DNA of 64,000 bases from Tuctoria greenei (taxonomy: Eukaryota; Streptophyta; Magnoliopsida; Poales; Poaceae), in assembly GCA_036927565.1 (NCBI GenBank), contig JAYESD010000003.1:81761311-81825310 (forward strand). Direction: 5' to 3'. Shown here piece after piece: positions 22,201-35,800 of this stretch (positions are counted from its first letter, which is position 1; every line of letters starts with the position of its first letter). The notes beneath the pieces were generated by a model. It did no database searches and was not told the origin of the DNA. It saw nothing but the letters and a program-made list of their open reading frames with translations. A program made the position numbers and the translations under genes.

Positions 22201-22420
22201 TGCAGCGTTAAGGCCCATAAATAGAGAGAAGAAAAAAACATGAAAAATAAGGTGTAATTAGATTAGGGGTATATTGGTCATTTTATGGAATAATCCATTA
22301 AAAAAAATCCAAGTTGCCAAACAGCCATGTTCTCCAGTAATCAGCTTAGCTAAATCTCTACTTCTCACATAAGCATGCTCATCATATTAATCAATACTAA
22401 AATAAGTGAAACCAAACAGG
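22201..22420. other. AT-rich segment ending in a transposon-like terminus
   Basis: It ends GTGAAACCAAACAGGGCC at about 22424, which resembles the end of grass DNA-transposon MITEs, directly before the resumed gypsy protease. A matching inverted left end was not found. Confidence 0.35.
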
Positions 22421-23270
22421 GCCAACAAGAAGCCTAGATTATCAGTTACAGTGGCCAATGGAGAACAAGTGGTTATCAAGGGAGTTTGTGCTAACACAGA
22501 ATTAATCATTAATGGAGAAAAATACACTGTGAATTGTTTTGTGTTGCCCTTACAGGGGTTTGAGGTAGTTTTGGTTGTCAAATGGTTGCAAACATTGGGA
22601 CCCATCTTATGGGATTTTGATAAGCTAACTATGTCCTTCCAAAGATCACGAAAAACGGTGAAGTGGACACGACTAGGGGGGCAGCCATATGCTACTTTAC
22701 AATATGCTACGGGGGATGGAATTAATGGAAGTATTATTACAACAATTTGAGGATCTGTTCAAAGCACCACAGGGACTACCTCCAGTGAGGCGCCATGACC
22801 ATCCAATCCACTTACGACCAGGAACAACACCAGTTGCAGTCAAGCCTTATAGATATCCCCAATTATTCAAGGATGAGATATAGAAGCAATGTGACGAAAT
22901 GCTTAAACAAGGTATTATAAGACCCAACACCTCAGCATTTTCTTCTCCGGTTCTCTTGGTAAAAAAGGTAGATGGAACATGGAGGTTTTGTGTGGACTAT
23001 TGAGCTTTAAATGAGCAAACAATCAAGGACAAGTTTCCTTTACCAATAATAGAAGAACTACTGGATGAATTGAAAAAAAAAACAAGATTTTTTACAAAGT
23101 TAGATTTTAGGAGTGGCTATCACCAAGTATGCATGTATAAAGGGGATATTGAAAAGACAGCTTTCAGGACTCACTATGGTCACTTTGAATTTATGGTTAT
23201 GCCATTTGATCTCACAAATGCACCATCTACTTTTCAAGCAATGATGAATGATATATTGAAAACTACCTGT
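22421..23270 (+). pseudogene. pol: Reina-like protease C-terminus and truncated reverse transcriptase
   Basis: The first part reads RLSVTVANGEQV, CFVLPLQGFEVVL, QTLGPILWDF and LTMSF, the protease C-half. The DSG active-site half is absent. A new frame gives LPPVRRHDHPIHLRPGT and PYRYP, the RT start. After a stop near 22880 come SPVLLVKK, WRFCVDY (then a TGA), FPLPIIEELLDEL, FFTKLDFRSGYHQV and NAPSTFQAMMND. Similarity ends before the catalytic x-x-D-D motif at about 23270, so the enzyme is both truncated and interrupted. Confidence 0.82.
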
Positions 23271-23289
23271 CTTGCTAGATTTTTAGTTT

Positions 23290-26200
23290 CAATTCCATAG
23301 AGAATCTTAAGAAGTCATAACAGCAAAAGTTGTTCATTATGATCTTATCCAGGACCACAAAATGTTTTGCAATTTTTTGAGAAGGAGAACTTCAATTATC
23401 TGAGAAATACAGAAGCAGTGTAGATAAATTATTTGAAAATATAAAGGAAGTTAGGCCCAGATGGTTTGCTTGCCTTTTTCTGCTATTGGCCATCCACGGA
23501 GGTGGGCAGCTGGGCGTGTCCGCCAAAGGGCTGCCTGCCCAAGTGCCTTCATCCATTAAAACGTTGGTCCATGGCTGTTCCGAGACCAGCACTCTCACTC
23601 AATCTTTTCCTTCCTGCTCACACCCTCTCCTCTTTGCTACTTCCTTGCTCCAGCAGCACCATTGGAGCAGCTTGGTTCCCTTCTCCCACACCTCTTCTAC
23701 AGCCCTCCAACTGAGTGCCAGGTTTCATCTTGCAAAGATGATCCTCTCCCCCCACTGTTTCCCCCCTTTCCATGGTTGTTCCTGCTGATTAGAGTTTGAA
23801 GATGTTGTTATTGTTGTGATTTGTCATCTTAAATTTTGTTTTTATGCATCAGATTTCACATGCAAATTGTAATATCTATAGCAAATTGAATATTGCTCTG
23901 AAAAATATGAAATAAATTTTGCTAGAACACTAATCACCAGATCTATGCATGTAAACATCATGCATGTCATGTATGGGCTCATATTTGCCACGAAAAATAC
24001 TTTTTATCATATGTTCTTTATGCATTTTACTTATTATTTCAAATCCAGTGGTATTGAGCTCTTGCATTGTGATGCTAGCCACTGTATGTGATGTATATGA
24101 CATTATTGCAACTCAGGTCATGTGTGCAAATTACAAGATACAAATTTTCTAATGATTTGCATGATTAAAATCATAATAAAGGAATTGAGGGTTCTAAAAT
24201 GGTAAAACTTTTTCTGAAAGTATCCTCATGTTTCACATGAATCATGGGGACTGTTGCATGCTGTTGGTACTTTATTTATATCGGATGACCACATTAATCC
24301 TTTTTATATAGGCTAAAACTTGTTATTTTCCCATGCACGTTGTATGAATTATAAAATGATGAAAACTGTGCTAAAACTCTTGCTTAGGATTAAATAATGT
24401 GCCTACAAAGTTTCAGCTTTATCCGTCGAGCATAAACACTCTTTCCGCATTTATCTTGTTTGTGTTGATGAAACTTGCAAAAAATATAATTAATTAATTA
24501 GAGCTCAAACCAAGGTGGGACTAGAGAAAAACATCATATTTTTTACAATTATTATCAACTAAAAATTACCTCTGTACTAGAAATGCCTTGAAAAATTTTG
24601 AGCTCCACATAACAACACGAATGCACCCGATTTGCCCGATTTTGGATAGAGCGGCAATGTTTTGTTAATAAACTGAGCTAGGAATGTCCAAATTTTGTGA
24701 TTATTTTTGCATTTTCTTCATGACTTAATGGTATATCATACTCCACAGTTTCATACAAGCTTCATTAGAGTCGCATCATGGCACTCATTCTCATACGATG
24801 CATATTTCTTTGTTTAGCGAACGAACCGTTGGAAGTGACATGGGTGCAGACCGGGAGAAAGATTGTGTGAGCACTAATCCTACAGAGTATTCTCCAGAGA
24901 TTGAAGGCAAGCATCTATGCATCTTGAACTTATTATTTTTATACAAATGATGAATAGACTTAGTATTAGTGTCTATGCATTGTCGGGCACTAGGTGCAGG
25001 ACATGCTGAGTCTTGATTAATCCGGTCCTTGTTGATTTATGTCATTTGATAGATTTGGTTGGTTTTTAATTTGCGAAGTGTCATGCTTATCCTTGCTTAC
25101 ACCGGTAGAAGTCGAATTGGTGGCAAGGTCGCCACCATTCGCGAGTTGGGACTTAATGTACTTGGATATGGGATAAAAAAAGAAAGATAATGAACTTGTG
25201 GACTGAGAGGGGACTAGGATGTAGCCCCGCTTGGTCAGTTAAGGACCAGATGTCATGCTCGTTGTCCTAAGCAATTTCTGTTCTAACCACATGGCCGAAA
25301 TAATGGTGTGGCAAGCTGAATATCTCACTTTGTACCAGTGTTTGGGCCATGACTTCAGTACTTGTTTGGCATGCACGAGTGACTATTGGTCTGCAGGACC
25401 TTAGTACCCCTTGTGGTTAAGATTGTCCAACCATGCAGGAACGGGTGTGAGAAAGGTTGATATGAGTTCCCCCTTGTGTGGCTTTGGCCGGTCGCATAAG
25501 TTGTATGGTCCTCAATTCGTGTGGGTACATTGGAACTCCCCTGCAGGTTCTATAATCCGTTCAAACCGCCGTGGTCTCGGTCATGATCATTGAGCTTAGT
25601 GTTCATTGAGCTTCATCTAGTGATTGAAACATCACAATCAATGGAAAAATGGGAGTGTATGGCTGCTGTTATTAAGCTGAAATGTGTGTTGTTTCACACA
25701 TGCTTTCAAATGTTTAATTGCTGCAGTGGGTTGGGATGTATATGTGAGTCTCCAATAAGTCTTTTGCTTTATGTTTATATGCTTATCACATTAATCATTA
25801 CTTCTTTTCGCAAATTAAGTCTTTGACTATGCATTGCACCCTTGCCACTACCATATTCATTCTCCTTAAGGTCGGGCTATATATACCATATGAGTAAGTC
25901 TTGCGAGTACCTTCGTACTCATGTTTGTTTTGTTGAAGTTTTGCAGGTGAGCACCCTATGGTGTTTGGTTACTTCTTTCCCACCGAGTCTGGTGATGGGG
26001 ACGAGTAAGTTACTGATTTTTACTTGATGTCACCGGTTGTGTTGTCGGCAGACATTGCTGGGTTTTGCTATTTTAAAACGTCGATTTCCGCTGCACAAAA
26101 CTAGTGTATTTTGATGTCTCCAATCCGAACCTATTGGCTTTGGAAGCTTAGGAAACTTCAATGCAACATTGCTCACTTGTTTTGTATAAGTTTCAGAAAC

Positions 26201-26437
26201 TTATAACCACTTGTATGCATACTTTAAACCTGTAATATTTCTGAATTTGTGGTTTATTTGTGTGCTTGTGTGTGTGCGATGTTGTGGACCGATATGCTAG
26301 GATCACTAGATGAAGAAGAGCATATCAGGGTACTACCGGAGTTGGATTTTGCGTTGGTCGCATTTGTAGCTCGCGTGCTGATGATGGACAACAAGCTAAT
26401 GCGTCTAATGTGGGTTCAACTTGGACGGTTCCTCACA
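23290..26437 (+). repeat. Large LTR-like repeat, copy 2
   Basis: The right 1.05 kb (25383-26437) matches 13142-14196. Text near 24,830-25,020 (agents such as GGGCACTAGGTGCAGGAC) and the CT-rich GGCCCAGATGG segment near 23,455 are typical of long Tekay-like grass LTRs. The 3' end is CTCACA at 26437. The left end is not identified and may lie anywhere from 23,290 on. No credible ORF. Confidence 0.55.
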
Positions 26438-27201
26438 TGCAGTTCATCACCTAGAAGAAGGGAAGAAGCCCATGGGTAAGATGTGGGTTCCTTCTAAAAT
26501 CCTCATCACAGAAATCAAGAATCTCGTGCAGCTGCAGAATATACTCTTGATGGATCTTATCCTCGTACCGGAGGGTCCGGTGGAGGCCTAAGACCCAAGA
26601 AACTCCTCATAGGACACGCAATATCTCTGTTTTGTGTCATCCAAGTCAAGCTCTTGTTGGAGTTGTAGAAGACAGTGGCAAAAAACTGTAGAATAACCTC
26701 CACATTCCATGGGTATTTGGTCCCCATGAGATTCTTCACATTATGGAACTCGCAAGCACTTATCACTTCATTCAAAACTGAGCTTTGCTTGGCCGCCAAA
26801 GCATCCCAGTCAATCCATTGCATCTCAAGTACATAATTCTTCTTTGTCATAAGCACGGACCTGTAGTAATCCATGTGGAAATGGCTCCAAATCTTTGATC
26901 ACTAGCCACACGCTCTGAAGCATAGCAAGGTATGTCTCTCTGCTCACTCGCTTCTTGAATGCTCCTCCTGTAATTAATCCTTTGGTTCCCCCTTCTCGTG
27001 TCAGTTGGGGCGGTAACCATTAATGGTCCAATCTCTGCCTCGGGGGCTGCACCCCCTGTCTCGCTAGCCTACCCTTGGCTCGGGTTTTGAATGATTATAG
27101 CACTGCTCCTCGGTGCCCTCTTGGTGGGTTGAGGAATAAGTGGTGCATCATCGCGATTGTGCCTCTTCTTGGACTTTCTTTGGGAGTTGGTACTTCCAGC
27201 C
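26438..27201 (-). pseudogene. Additional 3' ORF of Sirevirus A, truncated
   Basis: It starts at ATG 27201 (MAGSTNSQRKSKKRHNRDD), with a stop after about 44 codons. Then in another frame (26557-26874) comes VLEMQWIDWDALAAK, VISACEFHNVKNL, VILQFFATVFY and LTWMTQNRDI. These match the additional ORF of element E (QWIDWAYLEKK, VIAAAERHGLKDL, VIAQFYATCHF, VTWMTHGS). Weak similarity continues to 26438, where the LTR-like repeat cuts it. Role unknown. Confidence 0.75.
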
Positions 27202-28159
27202 ATGATTTGAGAATGATAATGTAGAATTAGAAGGGTTTGCAAAGTTGTCGAAGCAAATGGTTGAAGATTTTGCAAAGTTTAAGTTAGAAACTGTTGTAAA
27301 CTCGGATAAGTCTGAAGTTTTAGTTGGATATGTCCAAGCAGGTTGGATATATCCAAAAGAAACATCAGACTTGTCTGATGCGCCTCGGACTTGTCCGAGA
27401 CACAGGTCGGACATGTCCGAGCCTGACAATTCTAACCCTAACTATATCAAAATCATTGAAAACAAGTGCTAACGACGCAATACATTGCAATAATGAAGAT
27501 CATGGTCCATAGAGTAAGATTATAGAGTTGCATGCAAGGAAATGCCTCTAGATTGAAAGAAATCAAAGAATCGATGACATATACCTTGAGAGAGAGGAGT
27601 ACATGAAGAGGAGAGGTAAAAGTTGGAGGGAATCAAGTGGGGACTTGATTCTCCAACTGGGAAGGCTTCTTCAAGTTCTTCTTCCAAGGATTTGCTCAAG
27701 GTAGCAAAGCAATCGTCAAGAGAGTTGACAAATTTCAAATATGATTGAAGATGGAATGTGGAATGAATGGGGAGGAAGAGGAGGCATCGAACTTGTATCA
27801 GGGGGCTCGGGCAGATCCGCATCGAAAAAGTCCAACGGGCAACAGAATGGGAAATTCAAAACTCACGTCGGACATGTCCGTACCTAAAGGTCAAACATGT
27901 CTAACTTCCCTCTAATAGAAATTGTGTGTTTCTCTTAAGAGAAAGACTATAGAAACACATAAGTGTGGAGATATTAAAGGACTAGTTTTCACAAATATCC
28001 TTCATGGATTTTGGCCAGTAAAGCAATCTTCATACAATGACCAAAAATCCAAAAAGGAATTATATGGTAAAATAGATTGAAGGAAAATTGAGGAAAGTGA
28101 GTTTTCGCAAGCATGCTAGATTTTGAAGGTACTAAGTAACAACATTTGAGATGTGCAAC
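27202..28159 (-). other. Spacer between pol and additional ORF of Sirevirus A, with palindromes
   Basis: It holds TCAGACTTGTCTGA (27365-27378), CTCGGACTTGTCCGAG (27384-27399), TCGGACATGTCCGA (27407-27420) and a further copy near 27865. Element E has the same kind of palindromes in the same interval. No gene. Confidence 0.7.
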
Positions 28160-31100
28160 ATCTAAACCCACATTTTGAGAATCTAGGATATTTAGCACAC
28201 TCCTAAGTTTGCAAAGGCATTTTTAATCTAGTGGCCTGGTAAAGATGTTGGCTAGTTGTTTTTCAGTTCTAACATGAGAAATGACTATATCCCCTTCAAA
28301 GAATGATCTCTCAAGAAGTCGTGCCGGATATCTATGTGTTTGGTCCTAGAGTGCTCAAAGGGTTATGGGCAATCTTAATGACACTCTCATTGTCACATAG
28401 GAGTGAAATATGCTTCATATTGAGAACATAGTCCCTTAGAGTTCGTCGCATTCAAAGAAGTTGTGCACAACAACTTCCGGCTGCAACATACTCCGCTTCG
28501 GTTGTGGATAAGGCAATTGAGTTTTTTTTCTTTGATGACCATGATACTAGGGACCTACCCAAGAATTGGCAAGTCCCGGGGGTGCATTTTCTATCTACCT
28601 TACATCCCACATAATCCACATCAGAATATCTAATGAGATTAAACTTTGACCCTTTTGGATACCAAAGCCCAAGGTTAGGTGTATGAACTAAATAGTGCAA
28701 AATTCTCTTAACGGCCGTCAAATGACATTCCTTTAGGAGCAGCTTCAGATCTTGCACATAAGCATACACTAAGCATAATATCGAGTCTAAATGCATAAAG
28801 GTAGAGTGAAGAGCCAATCATGGAGCGATATACGTTTTGGTCAACGCTCGGTCCTTCTTGGTTGAGGTCAAGATGCCCATTGGTCGCCATTGGTGTTTTG
28901 ATGGGCTTTGCCCTGTCCATGTCAAACTATTTGAGAATATCTTGAGTGTACTTCATTGACATGTGAAGGTGCCTTCCTTGAGTTGTTTCACTTGAAATCA
29001 GAGGAAGAACTTCAATTCCCCCATCATTGACATCTCAAACCTATTGTTCATAATTTTGCTAAACTCATTAAGATTTGTTAGTAGAGCCAAATATTATCTC
29101 ATCAACATATATTTGACGTATGAATAGATCATTGTCAACACGCTTAGTAAAGAGAGTATAATCAGCTTTCCAATTTTAAAACATTTTTAATGAGAAAATC
29201 TCTAAGGCACTCATACCAAGCTCTAGAAGCTTGTTTGAGGTCATAGAGAGCTTTGTGTAACTTAAAGACGTGGCTAGGATACTTATCGTACTCGAAACCG
29301 GGGGGTTGCTCCATATACACCTCCTTGATTGGACCATTTAGGAAGGCACTTTGACTTGTGCATAGTATTTTGCAACAAGTCATTCCTTGTTTCTTGTTAC
29401 TACCCTGTTTTCATCTTGCTTGTTTCGAAACACCCACATGGTGCCTGCAATATTTGCATTTGGTCTCCTCACAAGCTCCCATACATGATTCCTCTTGAAG
29501 TTGTTCAACTCTTCTTGCATCGCCATCACCCAATCCCAAGGTAGGCTCCAAAGAAGACACAAAAGAGTAATGTGCAAAAAAATTGACAATACGAGATTGA
29601 GTTGTTACCCCCTTGGAAATATTTCTAAGTATGTTGTCAACGGGATGATCCCATTGAACACTTAGGTGAACTTGTGGCTGTGGCACTTGTGGTCTTGAAT
29701 AAACTTCATCATCATCTTGTTCTTTGTCTCCCCCTTGATCATTGCCACCATCTTGATGTGCTTCTTCTTCCACTTGGTGGTATTGATCTTGAGAGGGTTG
29801 TGCTTGTTCTTGGGCTTGAGGTTCGGATAGTGATGGTGATGAATCACCTGGACTTGGATCTTCTTGAGGTCAAATGTCACCAAGTGACATCCTTTTCAAC
29901 GCAACTCTTGGTTCATCCTCCTCGTCTAGCACACATTGATAAACTTGATCCACTTGGGAGCCATTAGTCTCATCAAACACCATGTCACGTGCTATTTCAA
30001 CACACTTGAAGGTTTTGTAGAAGACATGATAGGCGTAGATGTTTGAGTCATAGCCAAGCAAGAATCCTTCATCATATTCCGAAGCAAACTTTGAAGTCCT
30101 AGGCTTCTTGTTGAGAATATATCATTTACTACCGAAAACTCGAAAGTATGAGATGTTGGATTTGTTACTGGTGAGAAGCTCATACGGAGTTCTCTTCAAT
30201 AGACAATGGTGGTAGAGGCGGTTTGTGGCATGGCAAGTGGTGTTGACCGCTTCCTCCCAAAACCTATCAGAAGATTGTACTCATCAAACATGGTTCTTGA
30301 CTTCTCTATGAGTGTATGGTTCTTCCTTTCGTTCACCCAATTTTTTTCGGGGGAGTAGGGTGTCAAAAAATCATGCTTGGTTCCCTCGTCCAAGTATTCT
30401 TCCACTTGAGTGTTTTTGAATTCAGTGCCATTGTAACTTCTTATCTTCTTAACTCTCAAGAAGAACTCATTTTGAGCTCTCCTCAAGAATCTCTTGAGGG
30501 CACCTTGTGTTTCACCTTTGTCATGCAAGAAAAACACCCAAGTGAAGCGAGAAAAATCATCAACATTGAATAGGCCATATTTGATACCGCCAATACTTAT
30601 ATAAGCAATGAGACCGAAGAGGTCCATGTGAAGCATCTCTAGTAGTGTTGATGTCGACATCACGTTTTTGGTGGGATGGGAGGCTCCAACTTGCTTCCCG
30701 ACTTGACATGCGCTACATAGCCTATCTTTCTCAAGCACAACATTTTTTTAGTCCACGGATGTGATCGCCTTTTAGAAGTTTTTGCAAGTTCCTCATACCA
30801 ACATGGGCTAGCCTTCTATGCCAAAGCCACCCCATGTTAGTCTTTGCAATCAAGCATGTGTCAAGTTGGGCTTTACTTGTGGTGAAATCCACAAGATAAA
30901 GCTTGCCCTTTAACACACCCTTGAAGGCAATTTAGTTATCACTTCTTCTAGAGACGATCACACCATCATTAGTGAATAAACAATTATAACCCTTTGAACA
31001 CAATTGAGATATGGACAATAGATTATAATCAAGAGATTCAACATGCAAAACATGTGAAAGGGAGTGTTCAGGAGAGATTGCAATTTTACCGACACCGAGC

Positions 31101-31245
31101 ACTCTACCTTTGCTATTGTCACCAAAATAGATGCCCTTGCTTGGGTCATCATTCTCCCCATACTCTGTGAACATATTCTTCTCTCCGGTCATGTGGTTTG
31201 TGCCCCATTACCGAGTACCCATTTTGAGCCACCAGAGGAGTATGC
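28160..31245 (-). pseudogene. pol: Sirevirus A pol, multiply broken
   Basis: In coding order: protease-to-integrase linker (30932-31192: KGRVLGVGKIAIS, LLSISQLC), HHCC region (WLWHRRLAHVGMRNLQ near 30820; CSACQVGK), integrase core (HMDLFG; SYNGTEF; NERKN), RT fragments (AMQEELNNFKRN, GFEYDKYPSHVFKLHKALYDLKQASRAW), a YVDE at about 29108-29119, and RNase H (28452-28817: YSDVDYVGC, SWSSKKKNSIALSTTEAEYVAAGSCCAQLL). The second catalytic Asp of integrase is Tyr, and YVDD is YVDE. Numerous stops and frame changes make it inactive. The ORF end reads NILDSQNV, matching the NILDSRSVA end of element E. Confidence 0.88.
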
Positions 31246-31247
31246 CT

Positions 31248-32807
31248 ACAAAACAAGTTAGGGTTTTGCTTTAGGTACCTACACTAGGTTGGGTCCATTA
31301 ATGTTAGTCACAAGGCATATTGGCAACCACACACAAGAGATGGGACTCTTGTGATGTGGCCCTACATATTTTTCATACACATGCCCAAATTTGCTCTTCA
31401 TAAGCACATAAGACGCATAAAATTCATAAAACATATTCAAGTTAGCATCTTTGGCATTTTTAGTACTACTAACATTTTTAGCATTTTCATGTGAGGTGGA
31501 TACATGAGTGTTGTTTTTAAGTTGATATGAACCTTCTTTGACAAAAGATACAAACTCCTTGTTATTCCTATGGAATCTAGCATTATTCTTTCCTCCCTTT
31601 GAATAACCAAGGCCTTCCTTGACAAGAGGGGATCTTGAGATCGAATATGCACTACATGCATATTTGATTTTCTCCTTGTCAAAGATGCCACTATTTGGAG
31701 TGTGTTTGCCTTTTTCCTCTTTAGGCTCATTCTCCATCTTTTGAACAAAATTAGCACAATTGTATATTTTGGCCTTCGATTCCATATTGGATGAGTTTGA
31801 GCTTGTTGAGGTAGAAGAGGACACAATTGACTTGAGAGTTTCGAATTTTGCTTCAAGAGTCATGTGAACCGTGTTCAAATTCACAAGTTCATCTTGGAGT
31901 ACAACATTCGAACTCTTGAAACTTGAAGTAGTCTCCTTGCCCTTGGCAAGTTCAAGTACAAGTGCTTTGTTCTTCTCCCTCTCAAGCACGAGGAGCTTCT
32001 CGAGATCAAGATTATTTTGCCTCTCATTGACAAGGAATTCCTCCTATTCATGGAGAAGATCCTCCTTATCCAATATTTCATCGGAAAGCATTTTGATTCT
32101 AGCTATAATACTTTTGTTCAAACCTTTAAACATAAACTCATTTTCACTAGCACTATCAAAGTTATCATCTTTAAGAGAGTGTGGGGAGGAAGTATTAGAT
32201 TTGACCCTTCTCTTGCCTTCCTTAGCCATGAAGCAAGTGTGGGATAAGGTCTTCCAAGCTCCCGCATTGGGAAAGAGTTACTTCTTGATGGATGTCTTAT
32301 TGATGGCAATGGTTGCCATCTCTTCATCATCTTCGGAGGAGGACTCATTATTGGAGTCCCTCTCCTTGCAAATGTGAGCTTGCCCTTGAGTATTCTTCTT
32401 CTTGAAGAACTTCTTCTCTTGGGGCTTCTTTTCTTTCTTCTTCCTCTTGTCATCCTCCTTCTCATATGGGCAATTTACAATGTAATGCCTATACTCTCCA
32501 CAATTGTAGCAAGCCCTTTTTTGTTCTTGTCTTGCTTCTTTACTTGCCCTTGGGATCATGATTGGTACTTCTTCTTCTTCTCATCATCCTCTTGAACCTT
32601 TTGATGAATAAAGCCAACTCCTCATCATCCATGTTCGTGCTCTCTTCATCTTCATTTCTTTCATCCTCACTTAATTCTTGAATTTCTTTACCCTTGGTCT
32701 TGGATGAAGCTTTGAGAGAAGCTTACTTCTTCCTTTATGAGGTCACTTTGGCAAGGTATTGTACATGTTGGGCTTAATTTTCCAGCATCTTATGGTTTAT
32801 TATCTTG
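31248..32807 (-). pseudogene. gag: Sirevirus A gag, C-terminal two-thirds
   Basis: This is the part of gag to the left of the solo LTR. It includes an intact CCHC knuckle CYNCGEYRHYIVNC (about 32,470-32,515), lysine-rich flanks, an acidic stretch with SSSEDDEEMA, a leucine/lysine coiled coil (31279-31989), and the end segment FYASYVLMKSKFGHVYEKYVGP. Several frame changes are present. Just after the gag stop, the minus strand has TAACTTGTTTTGTAG at 31246-31260, like a 3' splice site. Confidence 0.85.
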
Positions 32808-32812
32808 CCAAG

Positions 32813-35800
32813 TGTGGGGACCGGAATCCTGACATCCGAGGATCTCATTGGGTGGTGTCGTGCGATGCGACACCCAACAGTTATACAAGAATAGAACCTG
32901 AATAAGTACAAGACGAAGTCTTTTATTTTTCATACAGCGGAAGTTTTTACAACACTAGTGGAAGTAAAGGAATATATACATATCATAGCTACGCTCTCAG
33001 TACTAGCTATGCAAAAGCAAAGTTACCCATGCCTTGGATACTTTGCACTAGCAACACTCAATTAGGGCGGCGTGCAGGGTCCCCACTCGGCTGTACACCC
33101 TGGAGGGGGTGCAACCTCATCATCAAACCCTTCATCAACTGTATAACCTGCAAAAACTCGTTAACTGCAAACGTGAGCATAAGGCTCAGCAAGACTAACC
33201 CGTCTCACTAGACATATGCAAGGGGGACACTAAAACATAGGTGAGGTGAAGCGTAAATGACTCGCCTACAAGTGGATCTTTATAATCAGGTTTTTATGTA
33301 GCAAATGACATTCTCCAAGCACGGCACATCATAGGCTCCACAATCAAACAAGAAACGCTTTACCGATGATATGACATGCTCAGAGCACATAATGCTATTA
33401 CAGCTAAAGTATGGGGAAACTGTAAACTTTTAATTATACTATCTCTAAATCATACAAGGTTGCAAAGTAATTATAATTCAATACAATGTGATTTTTTGGC
33501 TTCTTTAATTTACTACGTCACGGCGCAGTGAACAAGTGGTACTCTATTACCGCGAGGGACGGTGATTGCAATCAGGACACACCCGGACAACACAACACAT
33601 GCACACTTTCGGAAATGCCAGCGAGTACTTCACGCAGTACCTACGTAGCACTTCAGTACTAGTCGTATATGGCAACCTTTCGCGAGACACTCAAATGCCG
33701 AACCGGTCGATCCGTCATGGGCAGGAGGTCCCTGCGTGGGGCGTACTCTGACCTTCCCACCAGCGGATTTACACCTTGGTGCCCTCAACCCACACCTATA
33801 AAACGGAACGGTATGCCTCGACACCCAAGTGACCAAGCTACGTCAGTTTATTGGATTCCATATGTCCATTATGTTGCCGGTACAAGTCAAGCTTGTCCGA
33901 AGGAGCCGCATACAGACGGGCCTTAATCGACACAAGCAGGGCTATTCGACCGAGACTCAATCCTCGCCGCTTCCTATCCATTCCCTGCCCGGTCTCCATT
34001 TCATTATATTATGCCATTTTCTATTTAACCAATCCTGTGAGATATATCCTACATCTCTCGCGAGTAGATTCCAACTACTCGACTTCTACCGGATTTCCTA
34101 TGCATTAGCAAAGCAGTTATTACAGGTCAAACTGTAAGTCGTTCCAACCAACCCCTGGGATTTTTGGCCATGCAAGTGGAGTATCAAACACCTTATACGT
34201 AATGCACAATATCAACTGGGACGTAAGTGAATAAAACTGGAAAACTTTAAAAAGCTCCTAAATGCAAACCAGGGCTTGCCTTATTGCAGGTCAGAGTCTG
34301 AGTTAATAATTGGAAGGTGCTCTTCCAAGGCTTCTGGCTCCTCCTCGACTTCGTTCACTATACGATATGCATATAACATGTATATAAATGACTTTGAAAA
34401 ATAATTATTACCAAGACCATAACTTAATCCATGGTGATCATTATATGATAGGGACCTTAATTGGCTTTGGAACTTCGATGGTAGATACTAGGGAATATGA
34501 TCAAGGCTCTTGCAAAGAACAGGAGATGATCATAGTAGATTGTGGTCTCCAAAATTATGGCAAGCAATCAACTTCCAAAAATTTCTAGAGAGGAAACTGT
34601 AGCTTGAACCTAGCTAACAGTTGATAATCAAGATAGAGGAAGTTGTCCTGGTTCTCACAAAATTTGTTTCATAATTTTCTAAGCTTTGGTGAAGGAGTTA
34701 TTGAATTTCTAAGTTGGCAATACTTTCTGGAATTATTTATATTTGAATTTTTGGCATGTAAATAAATAGTCAGTTTGTAACTGGATTAGGACTATGATAT
34801 TAGGTCAATTAAATCCAAGATTTCTACAGGAATTAGTGTATGACTAAAGGAAGATTCAGTCCAAATTTGGGACATAATAAAGCAACTGAACACCTACGAA
34901 AATTCAATAACTGAAAAAGGTAATTGAACTATACAGAGGGTTAAACAGGTGCAATGGCTCCCAAACTTTTGCTGGTAGTCAAGAACAGGACACTAAATCT
35001 TACGTGAATTTTGGAGATTTTTCCAGTGGCTATCTTGCCTGGAAAAACTGTATTTGCATTTGTAAATATTATTTTCTACAGAATTTAATATTAAGTTTCA
35101 CAGAACCTATCTGGTACTAAAAGAAACTAGAGTTCAAGAGATTTGAAACAAAATTTGTTTGAAGATTTTTGGAGTAGTCTACAGAGAGATATTCAATTTA
35201 GAAGTTTGAACAATTTTCTGGAATTAATTTAATAACCCATTGGCGCCAGAATTCAAATTCAATCGGGCGGGTCCCATGGGCCATGTGGCGTGCTCTGGTC
35301 AATGCAACACCGTGGTCCACAAATTTATCCGCGCGCAGCCGCACGGAATCCCAGCCGCACCGTGATCCCGCAGCTACTGGCAGGTGGGGCCCCCCGAGTT
35401 GTCTTCTACCTCGGGCCAACGCCCGCGCGAGGCGGTGCCCGCGGCGGTGACTCGCCGGCGAGCTCGCCGACGGCTAAACCGACGGGCCAAACTTGCCCAA
35501 ACTCGCCGCCTGGGGGTTTTTGGAGTCACTGAGCACGACGGTTAGGTCGGTGGGACCAGAAACTCGCCGGAAATGGCCGTGCGATGGCGGCGGCGGCGAT
35601 GAGCACTTGGGCAACCTGGAACTCGCTCCAGAGTAGCTCAAACCACTCGGGATCTTCTTCAAAACCTTCCTGGGACGATGCAGATCAAGGAACTGGACAT
35701 GGAAGAGGAGGAAACAACCGGAAACTATGAGCTCGACGGCGAACCGAGGTTTCCTCACCGGCGGCGAGCAAAACTCGATTTCCTTAGTCGTTGCTCGAAA

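Larger units (their letters stand above)
16220..22420 (-). mobile_element. Minus-strand Ty1/copia element inserted in the Reina-like relic
   Basis: The minus strand gives a leader, gag (19708-20448), decayed pol (about 16860-19650), a purine tract and a 3' LTR (16220-16709). Left flank GCAAA (16215-16219) is the expected TSD side. I could not find a matching right LTR or GCAAA at the right junction; the 21.7-22.4 kb part has different composition and may be a further insertion or replacement. The right limit is approximate. Confidence 0.7.
14700..23270 (+). mobile_element. Reina-like Ty3/gypsy relic, split by a copia insertion
   Basis: The 5' LTR, primer site and gag at 14700-16219 and protease-RT at about 22421-23270 belong to one plus-strand element. 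The gag-to-protease reading is interrupted at 16220 and picked up near 22421. The RT breaks off at about 23270 before its catalytic motif. Lineage is inferred from gag and protease similarity to grass Reina-type chromovirus elements. Confidence 0.75.

Noticed and set aside
21684..22211. 175-codon plus-strand ORF and overlapping minus-strand ORFs in the GC island
   Set aside because: Open on both strands because of GC composition, low-complexity peptides, no recognisable domain.
14200..23290. Reading the two large LTR-like repeats (13142-14196 and 23.3-26.4 kb) as the two LTRs of one element
   Set aside because: No primer site follows 14196, the interval is a different Reina-like element with its own LTR and a copia insertion, and no polypurine tract precedes the right copy.
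33566..34137. Overlapping 60-100 codon ORFs inside the 4-kb LTR
   Set aside because: The LTR boundaries and TSD are exact, the frames are not maintained in the second copy, and there is no domain.
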